Shown here: piece after piece, positions 27,006-37,015 of the stretch
Layout of the letters: every line of letters starts with the position of its first letter
Position numbering within the stretch: position 1 is the first letter of the stretch
From: Acidobacteriota bacterium
GTDB lineage: Bacteria; Acidobacteriota; Terriglobia; Terriglobales; Acidobacteriaceae
Direction of reading: 5' to 3'
Assembly: GCA_013289685.1 (NCBI GenBank)
Contig: JABCZL010000007.1
Coordinates: 289,170-353,169, forward strand
DNA length: 64,000 bases
The notes under the pieces: model-generated
The model's input: only the letters and a program-made list of their open reading frames with translations
Databases searched by the model: none
Told to the model about the DNA's origin: nothing
Made by a program: the position numbers and the translations under genes

Positions 27006-29783
27006 TTAGCCGGTGTTATGCAGGCCGGCGGCGATTCCGTTGATGGTCGCACCCAGGGGATATTCCAGGTCCGCGCTCTGTTGTCCCTGCTGTTTCCGCC
27101 GCAACAGTTCCACCTGAATCAGGCTCATCGGGTCGACGTAGGGATTGCGCAGGCGGATCGACCGCGCCAGCACGCGATTGCGGCTCAATAGTTCCCGCTG
27201 GCCAGTCACGCGCAGAATCATGCGGCGGGAGCGCAAAAATTCCTCTTCCAGCATGGAGAAGACGCGCTTGCGGAGCGCCGCATTCCCCACCAGCCCGGAA
27301 TAGTCGCGCGCGATGCCGAGATCGGCCTTGGCCATGCCCAACTCCACGTTGCGCAGCAGTTCCGAGAACGCCGGAAAGCCGCGCGCGATCTGGCGCAGCA
27401 GTTGCTCGTGCCCCGGCCCGTTGTTTGCGAATTGTTCCAGCGCATAGCCCACGCCGAACCAGGCGGGCACGGCGTGCCGGCTCTGCATCCAGCCAAAGAC
27501 CCAGGGGATGGCGCGCAAATCTTCCAGCCTTCTGCCCGTCTTATCTATTGAACGGCCGCGGCGCGATGGCCGCGATCCGATGCGCGCCGTGTCCAGCTCG
27601 TTAACCGGAGTCGCCTGCTCGAAATATTCCAGCACATCGGGATTGTCGGCGATCTCACGGCGGTAGATGCGGTACGCCTCCTGCGACATCTCTTCGATGG
27701 CTTCCTCCCAGCGCGTGGGATGCTGCGACTGCTGTTCTCCATGCAGCGTGAGAGTTTCGAGGCTCGCCGCGATCATCAGTTCCAGATTCCACTCGGCGAG
27801 CACCGGGTCGGCATACTTCCAGTTGAGAACTTCGCCTTGCTCGGTGATGCGAATCTGGCCCGAAAAACATCCGGGCGGCTGCGCAAGGATAGCGGCGTGC
27901 GTGGGTCCACCGCCGCGGCCTACCGTTCCGCCGCGGCCGTGGAACAGGCGCAGCTTCACTCCAGATTCTTTCGCCACCTGATGCAACTCGCGATGTGCTT
28001 TATAAAGCTCCCAGGTGCTGGTCAACATGCCGCCGTCTTTGTTGGAGTCGGAGTAGCCGAGCATGACTTCCTGCCATCGCCCCCAGGAATCGAGCAGCGG
28101 CTGATATTCGGGATCGCTCCACAGGCGGCGCATGACGGAGCCAGCCGCGCGCAAAGACTCGATGGACTCAAAGAGAGGGACTGGCATCAAGCCGGGATCT
28201 TCGGCAGATCCCGCAACTTGAACGTTGGCGGCCTTGGCTAACCGAATCACACCCAGGACATCGTCTTCCGACTCCGCGCCGCTGATGATGTAGCGGCAAA
28301 TTGACTGCGCGGGATACATGCGTTTCAGTTTGGCGATGGTACGAAAGGTCTCGAGCAGTTCGCGGCTCTCGGCGGAATTCGTACTGCGCTCGGGCGTGGG
28401 CCCCAGTTCCTCGATAACCCGCGCGTGCACGCGGGCGTGCTGCCGGATGTCGAGCGTGTGCAGGTGAAAGCCAAACGTGCGCACCTTCCGCAGCAAGGAA
28501 CTGACGTAGGTCCGCGCCAGGCGTTCTCCGCGATGGGTTTGCAGGCTGCTTTGTACTAAAAGAAGATCGCTCTCAAACTCTGCGGCGTCGTGGTAAGCGG
28601 CGGGCGCGTCCACCGCCTCGCGGCTCTGCTGGAGCTTGTGGAACATATAAGAGAGGAAGCGGCGATAACTTTCGGTCGTGTTGTGCGGCCCCCAGGCCAG
28701 ATGCACGCCGGCAATCGAGCGTTCGTACTGCTTCAATCGCGAAAGCAATTCTTCCGAAACTCCGGTCTGGCGGCGCGAAGAACTGAGGCGGTCGCTCAGC
28801 GCCTCAACGTCGTTCAGGTACTCGCGCAGGATCAGCCCGCGGGCCATCTCCAGCGCGCCACGAATGCAATCCGGCTTGACCAGGGGGTTGCCGTCGCGGT
28901 CTCCGCCAATCCACGAGCCGAAGTGCACCAGATTGGGCAAGTTGTTTTCGTCGAGGTCGAGGCCGTAGACGTCGCGAAAGGCTTCCGCGATCTCGGCATA
29001 GATTTTCGGCAGCGCATCAAACAGGGAGAGCCGGAAGTAGCGCAGGCCCATGCGGATCTCGTCGTCGACCGTGGGCTTCGCCATGCGGACTTCGTCGGTC
29101 TGCCATAGCGACGTGACTTCGGCGCGAATGTTGTTTTCGCAGTCTTCCGCTTCTTCCGCCGTGAGCGGAAGGCGATCAAGGCGTTCCAGTTCCTGCGCGA
29201 TGCGGCGGCGCTTCAGCAGCACGGTCTGCCGCGCGACCTCGGTGGGATGTGCCGTGAACACGGGAGTGATCGCGATCTGGTTGAGCGCCGCCACGGCGTC
29301 CTCTGCCGAAATCCCAGCTTCTTTCATGCGCAGAAGTGTGCCCCGAAACGATCCGGGCAGCGGCGGATGCTCGCGGTCGAGTTGGCCAGCGCGGCGGCGG
29401 CGGCGACGGTGGTTGGTCTCGGCCAGATTGGTGAGCTCGAAATAAGTCGCGAAGGCCTTGGTGACCTGGTAGGCGCGCGGCAAGTCCATCCCGGCAACGA
29501 TCTCTTGCGCCTTGACCATGAGCTCCGGCGAAGACAGCTGCTCCGGACTGCGGCGGACGGTCTCGCGATGCTCGATCAGCAGTCGCCGCAATTCTTCCAC
29601 GGAGTCGTACAAGTCCTGACCGGACTGCTCGACCAGCACTTGTCCCAGGATCGAGCCCAGCGAACGAACGTCACGGCGCAGCGGATTATCTTTCGCAGGC
29701 TCGTCCGAATGCGCAATCACTTCGGCCAGGCGGGCGTGCTGGTCGTCGGCTTTCCAAAGCGGCTTGGGCTGGCTCGAAGGCAT
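27006..29783 (-). CDS. ppc: Phosphoenolpyruvate carboxylase
   Basis: 925 aa; VFTAHPTEVARQTVLLKRRRIAQ, LGYSDSNKDGGMLTSTWELYKAH, FHGRGGTVGRGGGPTHAAILAQPP. Confidence 0.96.
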   Translation of the reverse strand: MPSSQPKPLWKADDQHARLAEVIAHSDEPAKDNPLRRDVRSLGSILGQVLVEQSGQDLYDSVEELRRLLIEHRETVRRSPEQLSSPELMVKAQEIVAGMDLPRAYQVTKAFATYFELTNLAETNHRRRRRRAGQLDREHPPLPGSFRGTLLRMKEAGISAEDAVAALNQIAITPVFTAHPTEVARQTVLLKRRRIAQELERLDRLPLTAEEAEDCENNIRAEVTSLWQTDEVRMAKPTVDDEIRMGLRYFRLSLFDALPKIYAEIAEAFRDVYGLDLDENNLPNLVHFGSWIGGDRDGNPLVKPDCIRGALEMARGLILREYLNDVEALSDRLSSSRRQTGVSEELLSRLKQYERSIAGVHLAWGPHNTTESYRRFLSYMFHKLQQSREAVDAPAAYHDAAEFESDLLLVQSSLQTHRGERLARTYVSSLLRKVRTFGFHLHTLDIRQHARVHARVIEELGPTPERSTNSAESRELLETFRTIAKLKRMYPAQSICRYIISGAESEDDVLGVIRLAKAANVQVAGSAEDPGLMPVPLFESIESLRAAGSVMRRLWSDPEYQPLLDSWGRWQEVMLGYSDSNKDGGMLTSTWELYKAHRELHQVAKESGVKLRLFHGRGGTVGRGGGPTHAAILAQPPGCFSGQIRITEQGEVLNWKYADPVLAEWNLELMIAASLETLTLHGEQQSQHPTRWEEAIEEMSQEAYRIYRREIADNPDVLEYFEQATPVNELDTARIGSRPSRRGRSIDKTGRRLEDLRAIPWVFGWMQSRHAVPAWFGVGYALEQFANNGPGHEQLLRQIARGFPAFSELLRNVELGMAKADLGIARDYSGLVGNAALRKRVFSMLEEEFLRSRRMILRVTGQRELLSRNRVLARSIRLRNPYVDPMSLIQVELLRRKQQGQQSADLEYPLGATINGIAAGLHNTG

Positions 29784-29876
29784 TTAAGGATGTAGGCAGA
29801 ATAAACGACGCGGCCGGAGCGTGCGATGAAAAGAGTAAATGATAGGAATTACCTTGCCCTGTCATGAGCTTGCACT

Positions 29877-29939
29877 GTCATCCTGAGCGGAGAGGCTGGT
29901 CCGCGAAGTGGACCAGCCTCGGAGTCGAAGGATCCCTAC
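29877..29939. repeat. REP-like element
   Basis: gtcatcctgagcggagaggctggtccgcgaagtggaccagcctcggagtcgaaggatccctac. Confidence 0.88.
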
Positions 29940-30033
29940 TTCGCTCATAGAAGCATGGACGTGGAAGGGAGTTCTATCTTGATGCCCGAACTGAGGGAGA
30001 ACTCCCTGAAGCGGCGAAGTTGAATCCAGATTG

Positions 30034-30094
30034 TAGGGGTCCTTCGACTGCGTGTTCGTCCGCTTCGCGGACGAACACTTCGCTCGGGATGACA
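30034..30094. repeat. REP-like element, opposite orientation to 29877-29939
   Basis: taggggtccttcgactgcgtgttcgtccgcttcgcggacgaacacttcgctcgggatgaca. Confidence 0.88.
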
Positions 30095-30120
30095 CATAAT
30101 GGTTATGGTGCGCTATCGCG

Positions 30121-30924
30121 CTATTTTGGCACTTCGAAGCGGTAGCCGATGCCGCGGAGGGTCTTCAGGTATTGCGGGTGGCGGGGGTCGCCCTCGATCT
30201 TTTCGCGGAGACGCCGTATGTAAACGTCGATGGATCGCGGCGTCACGAAAGGAGTTTCTTTCCACACCGCGTCGAGAAGTTGATCGCGTGTCAGAACGCG
30301 GCCGCGATGGGTGGCCAGGTATTCCAGCAGTCGGAATTCGCGCACCGTCGTGAGCACGTTGCGACCCTGCACCTGTACGGTCATCGACGAGACATCGATT
30401 TCCAGTTCGCCCAATCGCATGACTTCACCGGGCGCGGGAATCTGGCCTAATCCGCGCAGCACGCTGCGAATGCGGGCCACCAGTTCGCGCGGGCTGAACG
30501 GCTTGGTGATGTAATCGTCGCCCCCCAGTTCCAATCCCTTCACCCGGTCGGCCTCGGAGGTCTTGGCCGTAAGAAAAATGATCGGCGTGGCGGAAAGGAT
30601 GGGGGTCTGGCGGATGTGGCGGCAGAGTTCGAAGCCGTCGGTCCCCGGCAGCATCACATCGAGCAGAAACAGTGCCGGCATTTCCCGCACCGCCTCCGAG
30701 AGCACCGAAGCGCCGCTGACAAAGCTCTGCACCTCAAACCCGGCCGCCTGCAGATTGTGCGAAATGAGGCGGGCGATGTCCTCATCGTCCTCGACCACAA
30801 AGATGACTGGACGGAACGGGGTGGGGCCGCTGGAGTTCCCGTTCCGTTCGTGGAATTCGACTGGCTGCTGCATTTTTGGCGTCAGGGCCCACGAAGTCAC
30901 AGGACTTTCCCAAGGGGAGGGCAC
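30121..30924 (-). CDS. PhoB/OmpR-type response regulator
   Basis: Receiver domain (VIFVVEDDEDIARLI...LLDVMLPGTDGFELC) and winged helix (REFRLLEYLATHRGRVLTRDQLLDAVW...RSIDVYIRRLREKI). Confidence 0.92.
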   Translation of the reverse strand: MPSPWESPVTSWALTPKMQQPVEFHERNGNSSGPTPFRPVIFVVEDDEDIARLISHNLQAAGFEVQSFVSGASVLSEAVREMPALFLLDVMLPGTDGFELCRHIRQTPILSATPIIFLTAKTSEADRVKGLELGGDDYITKPFSPRELVARIRSVLRGLGQIPAPGEVMRLGELEIDVSSMTVQVQGRNVLTTVREFRLLEYLATHRGRVLTRDQLLDAVWKETPFVTPRSIDVYIRRLREKIEGDPRHPQYLKTLRGIGYRFEVPK

Positions 30925-31029
30925 GTATCCAAGACTGTATTGGGCAAATGTTGCGCGAATGTTTCCCCCGTGTTAATGAACGATGAATTTGTGAGGGAGT
31001 TCTGAGGCCGTGAGCCAAGAGCCGAGACC

Positions 31030-31764
31030 CTAATTCGTCGCCTTCTTCTTCGGCAGATGCCGCAGGCTGCGGCCTTCAATTAGGCTGTAGAGGTCTTCGG
31101 CGAGGTTTGTGGTGTGATCGCCGGCACGTTCCAGGGCCTGGGCCATGAGCAGCACATCGAAACCCGTGGTATCCCCCTGCGCCACGGTTTCCGCCAGATG
31201 CTTCTGGAACAGGGCGTGACAAACGCGGTCGATCTCTTTATCCATCTGCAAGACCTTCCGGGCACACTCCAGATCGAGCGTGGAGAATCCCTGGTGCACC
31301 AGGTCCAGCATGTCGCGCAGCACCACCGACATTTCCACCAACTGGCGCACATCGGCTGCCGCCATCTTTGAGGTCCGAGCCTGCACCCGCATGGCCACGC
31401 TCATCACCAGATCCCCAATGCGCTCCAGGTCGGTGGTGGACTTCAGACTGGAAAGCAACTGCCGGGCGCGCGCCTCATTCACCCGCGTGATGGCCTCCGG
31501 CAGACGCTCGTCGATCTGCCGCTCGATCAGGTCGAGTTCCTTTTCGCAATCCTTGATGGCGAGAAACGCCATGCGCGAAGAACTGGTGAGCAAGTCGCGC
31601 ACGTTGAACGCGGCGTCGCGGGCGATGAGGCAAGCCTTCAGCGCGAGCCGCGCCAGGTCGTCTGGCCCGCCCAGTTTCGGCTCCGCCGCGGTCTTTGCCG
31701 GACGCTGGCTCGCTTCAACTTCCTCGGCAGCGGTATTTCGGGACGCTGGCGCTTTGCGTGGCAT
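31030..31764 (-). CDS. phoU: PhoU family phosphate regulatory protein
   Basis: LERIGDLVMSVAMRVQ...ERAGDHTTNLAEDLYSLIEGRSLRHLP. Confidence 0.88.
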   Translation of the reverse strand: MPRKAPASRNTAAEEVEASQRPAKTAAEPKLGGPDDLARLALKACLIARDAAFNVRDLLTSSSRMAFLAIKDCEKELDLIERQIDERLPEAITRVNEARARQLLSSLKSTTDLERIGDLVMSVAMRVQARTSKMAAADVRQLVEMSVVLRDMLDLVHQGFSTLDLECARKVLQMDKEIDRVCHALFQKHLAETVAQGDTTGFDVLLMAQALERAGDHTTNLAEDLYSLIEGRSLRHLPKKKATN

Positions 31765-32230
31765 GAAAGATGCGGGTTCCCCATGTCTCGCGTCTTTTGC
31801 GAGACGTGGGGGACTGGTGTCCTAATCGCGCCCCGACGCTGCCGGGCGCAACCCAACTCTGCAGTCTAATCCCGAATTGTGAAAGGATGGTTACAACCGC
31901 CGGATTCGCATCCGCTTGTTTCTATTTCTTTGTCCCTTCCACTACGTAGCCATTGAGGTCGGAAACTTTAACTCGTTCCCATGCATAGTCCGGATATTCG
32001 CGCTCGGCTCGGCTCATGACTTCGTTCGCTGCGTTCGCGCGTATTTCAACGGCCTCTTGCCGGGCAAAAACAATGTGGAATCGACGCGGGCTCTTGGGTT
32101 CGCGCCAATTGGGTTTCTCGATATGCAGCCATGCCTTCAAGGCAAGGCAATTCTCTCTCCCCTCCCTTTCTCCAGCAAGTCAAATTCGGCCACGGCCATT
32201 GCCTGTCGGCCACGCTACGGGCTACATTGG

Positions 32231-32764
32231 ATGAGTCGCCACTACTCACGCGATGGAGGCCATTTCGTGAATCTTGCCGATTATCTGCGCCGTGAGTTCG
32301 CCTATGATGAATGGGCGAACCGCGAGGTGTTGGCCGCGATCCGAGCCGCGGGCGGCGCGAACCCCAGCCCCGCGAATCACCGATCGTTGCAGCTGCTGTC
32401 CCACATTCTGGCCGCCGAGCGGGTGTGGCTGGAGCGGCTGAAACAGCAGCCCCAGAGTGTCCCCGTCTGGCCCGAGCCCGATCTCGCGCAGTGTGAGGCG
32501 GAAGCGGCCACGCTGGGCGGGCTCTGGCTCGAATTTCTCGACCTGATCACCGCCGGGGACGTGTCTCAAACCATCACCTATAAAAACAGCAAGGGCGAGC
32601 AGTGGACCAGTACCATTGTGGACGTTCTGACCCACGTCGTGCTGCACTCGGCCTATCATCGCGGCCAGATCGCCACCCACATGCGCGCCAACGGCCAGAC
32701 TCCGGCCTACACCGACTTCATTCACGGAGTCCGCCAGGGACTCATCAAGGAGGCGAGGGTTTAG
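32231..32764 (+). CDS. DinB family protein
   Basis: DYLRREFAYDEWANREVLAAIR...LLSHILAAERVWLERL...DVLTHVVLHSAYHRGQIATHMRANG. Confidence 0.85.
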   Translation: MSRHYSRDGGHFVNLADYLRREFAYDEWANREVLAAIRAAGGANPSPANHRSLQLLSHILAAERVWLERLKQQPQSVPVWPEPDLAQCEAEAATLGGLWLEFLDLITAGDVSQTITYKNSKGEQWTSTIVDVLTHVVLHSAYHRGQIATHMRANGQTPAYTDFIHGVRQGLIKEARV

Positions 32765-32838
32765 TCAAAAGGGTTTAGTCAAATCATCACCCGCCGCCCG
32801 CTTTGCCGCTGTGGGCCTGAAGACGTAATATCTCACCA

Positions 32839-33897
32839 ATGAAGAAACTCCCTGTCTTCCTTCTCCCACTGCTGTTCGTGGCCCTGTGCGCCGCATTCCT
32901 GTTGGCGGCTGAGAATTCGAGAGTCCCGCCCATGCCCGTCGCGGTTTCCAACAACGCGGTCGCGTCGCTCAAGAGTGGCATCGAGCTCTATTCGCTGATG
33001 GGCGTCGGCACCAAGAAAACCTGGGACGACATCACCAACAAGATGTACGTTCTGCGCTTCAAGTCGGGCAAGTGGGTCGAAGGCCGCCCGGTGCCGGGAG
33101 TCGCCGGACGCCTGGCCGCGTCCGCCGTGGGCGCGCGGGGGCAAGTTTTTGTTTTCGGCGGATATACGGTCGACGGGCAGGGCAGTGAAACCACCATCGG
33201 GGACGTAAATTCCTTTTTGGCCGACGGGCACCGCTGGTACCGCGCGAAAGATATCCCTGTGCCGGTCGATAGCGCGGTCATCGGCGTCAATCACGACCGC
33301 TACATTTATCTGGTGGGCGGAAGATCGAAAAACGGGCCGGTCAACCTGGTTCAGGTCTACGACGCCGAGAGAGATACCTGGAGCGACGGTACTCCCTTTC
33401 CCGGAACCCCGGTTTTCGGTCACGCCGGGGGCTTGTCTGACGATACGATCGTGTACGTCGATGGCGCCATGAAGAATCCCGCGGCGGGCGCTCCCTACGT
33501 CGCGTCCGACCAGTGCTGGATGGGCAAGATCGACAAGAAAGATCCCGACAAAATCACCTGGAGCAAGTTGCCTCCACATCCCGGGCCCGGGCGGTTCGGC
33601 ATCATCGCGGGCGCTGGCGAACACCAACACAAGATTCTGTTCTCCGGAGGCACCACCACTCCGCATAACTACAAGGGCCTGGATTCCGACGGCAAACTCG
33701 CCGAGATCTCCCCCGTCACGTTTGCCTTTGAAGTGCACGGGTCTCACTGGGAGATGGTGACGGAGGACACATTTGACGTGCGCGCCGACGGCCGCGGAAT
33801 TTTGTCGACGCCGCTGGGTCCAGTGATTCTTGGCGGCATGCTGAAGAACGGTGCGGTCTCGGCGCGAGTGTTAAACCTGGCGCAGAAGCAGGAATAG
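32839..33897 (+). CDS. Kelch-repeat secreted protein
   Basis: GRLAASAVGARGQVFVFGGYTV..., DRYIYLVGGRSKNGPVNLVQVYDAERDTWSDGTPFP kelch motifs; signal peptide. Confidence 0.75.
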   Translation: MKKLPVFLLPLLFVALCAAFLLAAENSRVPPMPVAVSNNAVASLKSGIELYSLMGVGTKKTWDDITNKMYVLRFKSGKWVEGRPVPGVAGRLAASAVGARGQVFVFGGYTVDGQGSETTIGDVNSFLADGHRWYRAKDIPVPVDSAVIGVNHDRYIYLVGGRSKNGPVNLVQVYDAERDTWSDGTPFPGTPVFGHAGGLSDDTIVYVDGAMKNPAAGAPYVASDQCWMGKIDKKDPDKITWSKLPPHPGPGRFGIIAGAGEHQHKILFSGGTTTPHNYKGLDSDGKLAEISPVTFAFEVHGSHWEMVTEDTFDVRADGRGILSTPLGPVILGGMLKNGAVSARVLNLAQKQE

Positions 33898-34247
33898 CGA
33901 TTCGAGGGCCAGCAAGCACGGACGTAGCTGCGAATTCCGACAATCCGACGTTGCAGCACTCATTGGACGAAAACCGCGAACCGCGAATATTGTGTTCCGC
34001 TGTAATCACCCTTAAGGCGAGCGTAGGTAGGGGCTCAATTTGAAAGCCTTCGCGTACTTTGCGGCTTTCCTTTGCGAACTCTGCGGTCAAAGGCCCTTGT
34101 TACTGGGCGGAAAAAGAGAGACTTTAACCGCTAACTGCGCGAAGAAACAAAGTACGCGAAGAAATTCAAACTGAGCCACTACTCGAGCGTAGTTTTCGGA
34201 CTGCTGGGCAGCGTAGCCAGAAGTATACTAGGCGAATCGGAGGAACC

Positions 34248-35009
34248 ATGAGCACCGTAACTATCCCCTCTCCCATCCACCTTGAACCGGCGCTCCTTGG
34301 GCAGACGGTTGTTGTGATCGGCGGTAGCGCTGGCATCGGATTCGAAACGGCACGTCGTGCACGTGCCGAAGGGGCCAAGGTGATCCTCACGGGCCGGAAT
34401 GCCGAGCGCCTCCGGCACGCTGCCAGTGAGCTTGATGCCCTGAGTACCGCTGCCTTCGACGCCACGGATCCAGTTGCTCTCGATCGGTTCTTCCGTGACC
34501 TCCCGACCATCGACCACGTGATGGTGACAGCCGGTCGGCCATACTACGGACGCCTCGCCGATATGGACTTCGCGAAGATTCGCGATCTTATCGGCGAACA
34601 CCTCTTGCAGGCACTTTACGTCGCGCGCAACGCGGCCAACAAAGTGCGACCGGGAGGAACACTGATCCTCATGGGCGGCACTGGTGGTCGACGCCCCGCG
34701 ATCGGCATGAGCATCGCTGGCGCAGTCACCGCTGCGCTCCCCTCGCTCACCGCTAACCTGGCGCTTGAGATCGCGCCCGTGCGAGTTAACCTCATCGCCG
34801 CGGGATTCGTGGACACGCCTTTGTCCGCGGAACTGCTGGGCGATCAGCTCGAAAAACGTCGCAACCAGCTGCGCACCACGCTTCCCATCGGACGTGTAGT
34901 TGGCCCCGCGGACGTGGCCGCGCTCGCCGTACACATCATGACCAATACCGCCCTCACGGGCGCAACCTACGACATCGACGGTGGACAGCAGGTCGTAGCG
35001 CCTAGCTAA
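34248..35009 (+). CDS. SDR family oxidoreductase
   Basis: VVVIGGSAGIGFETARRARAEGAKVILTGRN...TALTGATYDIDGGQQVVAPS. Confidence 0.9.
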   Translation: MSTVTIPSPIHLEPALLGQTVVVIGGSAGIGFETARRARAEGAKVILTGRNAERLRHAASELDALSTAAFDATDPVALDRFFRDLPTIDHVMVTAGRPYYGRLADMDFAKIRDLIGEHLLQALYVARNAANKVRPGGTLILMGGTGGRRPAIGMSIAGAVTAALPSLTANLALEIAPVRVNLIAAGFVDTPLSAELLGDQLEKRRNQLRTTLPIGRVVGPADVAALAVHIMTNTALTGATYDIDGGQQVVAPS

Positions 35010-35111
35010 AGAAGCCATTATGAGCAGTATCGACCGGAGTAATCAAAACTAGACTCAGAATCCCGGGAGTGCCGGGACGAGAAAGGGAGCACGCGTGTCC
35101 ACGACCCATAG
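34923..35111 (+). repeat. Copy A of a ~188-bp direct repeat (SDR 3' end + spacer + start of next gene)
   Basis: ctcgccgtacacatcatgaccaataccgccctcacggg...aaactagactcagaatcccgggagtgccgggacgagaaagggagcacgcgtgtccacgacccata; copy B at 36253-36440. Confidence 0.9.
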
Positions 35112-35183
35112 GAGGAATCACAATGCATCCTTTTACACAAACTATGGGAATCCGCAGGTAAACCCGAAATCATAGGAGGATTT

Positions 35184-36230
35184 ATGGCAACGTTGAGAAT
35201 CACACCCAAACCAGCAACTGCAACCATGAAGGCTGCTCAGATTTCTAAGCCCGGAGGGGATTTTGAAATCGTCGATCGCCAAATTCCTCAGCCCGATGCA
35301 GGGCAGGTGCGCATTAAAGTCAAGGCCTGCGGCGTCTGCCACAGCGATGTGCTGGTGAAAGAAGGACTGTTGCCGGGAAGCCAATTTCCGCGCGTTCCGG
35401 GACACGAAGTCACGGGGGTGATTGATGAAGTTGGCGCGGGTGTGACTATGTGGCACGAAGGTCAGCGTGTGGGAGTCGGCTGGCATGGTGGCCACGACAA
35501 TACCTGTCGCGAATGCCGCCGTGGCGATTTTCGTAATTGTCGCAACGTCAAGGTGACCGGCTACAGCTACGACGGCGGATATCAGCAATACATGATCGCT
35601 CCCGTGGAAGCATTGGTGCCGATCCCGGATGGCCTTACGGACGTCGAAGCTGCGCCCCTGCTCGACGCCGGAATTACGACTTACAACGCCCTCCGCAACA
35701 GCGACGCGATGCCTGGCGACCTCGTTGCCGTGCAGGGTATCGGCGGCCTGGGCCACCTCGGTATCCAGTTCGCTAACAAATTTGGCTATAACGTCGCGGC
35801 CATTGGACGCGGTTCCGAAAACGCAACGCTGGCCAAGAAGCTGGGAGCACACGTCTACATTGACAGTCAGGCGACGAATGCGGCCCAGGAATTACAAAAA
35901 CTCGGAGGAGCGCGGGTCATCCTCGCGACCGCACCCAGCTCCAAAGCCATGTCAGCGTTGGTTGACGGTCTCGGACCGAACGGCAAACTGGTTGTGGTGG
36001 GTGCGGCACTCGAACCAATTGAGGTTACGCCGTCGCAGCTTATTTTTGGCAGCAAGACGATCCAGGGATGGGCTGCGGGAACACCTGCGGCTTCAGAAGA
36101 CACTCTGCATTTCTGCGTAATGTCCGGCGTGCGCCCCATGATCGAAACCTATCCGCTCGAAAGGGCGGCCGACGCCTACGCACGGATGCTGAGCGGTAAG
36201 GCTGAGTTCCGGGTGGTCCTGACAATGTGA
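35184..36230 (+). CDS. Zinc-type alcohol dehydrogenase
   Basis: VKACGVCHSDVLVKEG...PRVPGHEVTGVIDEVG...GHDNTCRECRRGDFRNC...VQGIGGLGHLGIQFANKFG; RBS aggagg. Confidence 0.93.
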   Translation: MATLRITPKPATATMKAAQISKPGGDFEIVDRQIPQPDAGQVRIKVKACGVCHSDVLVKEGLLPGSQFPRVPGHEVTGVIDEVGAGVTMWHEGQRVGVGWHGGHDNTCRECRRGDFRNCRNVKVTGYSYDGGYQQYMIAPVEALVPIPDGLTDVEAAPLLDAGITTYNALRNSDAMPGDLVAVQGIGGLGHLGIQFANKFGYNVAAIGRGSENATLAKKLGAHVYIDSQATNAAQELQKLGGARVILATAPSSKAMSALVDGLGPNGKLVVVGAALEPIEVTPSQLIFGSKTIQGWAAGTPAASEDTLHFCVMSGVRPMIETYPLERAADAYARMLSGKAEFRVVLTM

Positions 36231-36252
36231 AACTCGCCAACAATGGAGTCGA

Positions 36253-36440
36253 CTCGCCGTACAAATCATGACCAACACCGCCCTCACGGGCGCAACCTAC
36301 GACATCGACGGCGGACAGCCGTTCGTCGCCGCCTAGCTAAAGAAGGCAGTATGAGGCGTGGGGACTGGTTATTTAAAAACTAGACTCAGATTCCCGGGAG
36401 TTCGGGAAGCGAAAGGGAGCGATGCATGTCCACGATCCAT
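36253..36440 (+). repeat. Copy B of the ~188-bp direct repeat
   Basis: ctcgccgtacaaatcatgaccaacaccgccctcacgggcgcaacctacgacatcgacggcggacag...gcatgtccacgatccata. Confidence 0.9.
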
Positions 36441-36892
36441 ATGCACCAGACGACCACCTCAACGCCCGAGCAGTACGTCGCCGGGCTCACCGACTTCGGA
36501 CCTGGCCGCTCGAACCTTTTTGGCAACAGCGCCGATGAGTACCTCAAGGTGCATAGCCGCGGCCCCACCCAAGCCGACGTCACCGAAGGCTCGGGCGGCA
36601 TCTGGGAACGCCTTCATTACGACTGGTCCGATCCCAACCACGTCGTCCTCACGACCACCGACTCCAACACGTGGGGAGGCGCGTCCAGCCACACCTACAC
36701 CTTCACACGTCGTCCCGATGGTCTGACCGAATCGACGTGGTCGTGGTACGCGAGGGCAAGAACCTGAAGGGATGGTTGCTCGGCCTCGTAGTCGGAACCA
36801 TCGGCAAGGGCGTTTTGGAAAAGGCATTTGTAAACTCGGTCAAGGCCATCGAAGCCCGGAACGGCGACGCGAGACAGGCGCGCGCATCATGA
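36426..36892 (+). pseudogene. SRPBCC/polyketide-cyclase-like gene with an apparent frameshift
   Basis: Frame 1 (36426..36767) MSTIHMHQTTTSTPEQYVAGLTDFGPGRSNLFGN...YTFTRRPDGLTE; continuation DVVVVREGKNLKGWLLGLVVGTIGKGVLEKAFVNSVKAIEARNG is in the frame of 36671..36892. Confidence 0.6.
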
Positions 36893-37015
36893 GAGACTGA
36901 AGAGTTGCGGCCGGTTTTGCCTGTCACTCGGGCACAATCGCAGGCGGTTTACCGTATTCCGTTCCGCAAAGTCTACCTGGACCGGAGGGAACCGAAGTGT
37001 CAACTGGCCATTCGT

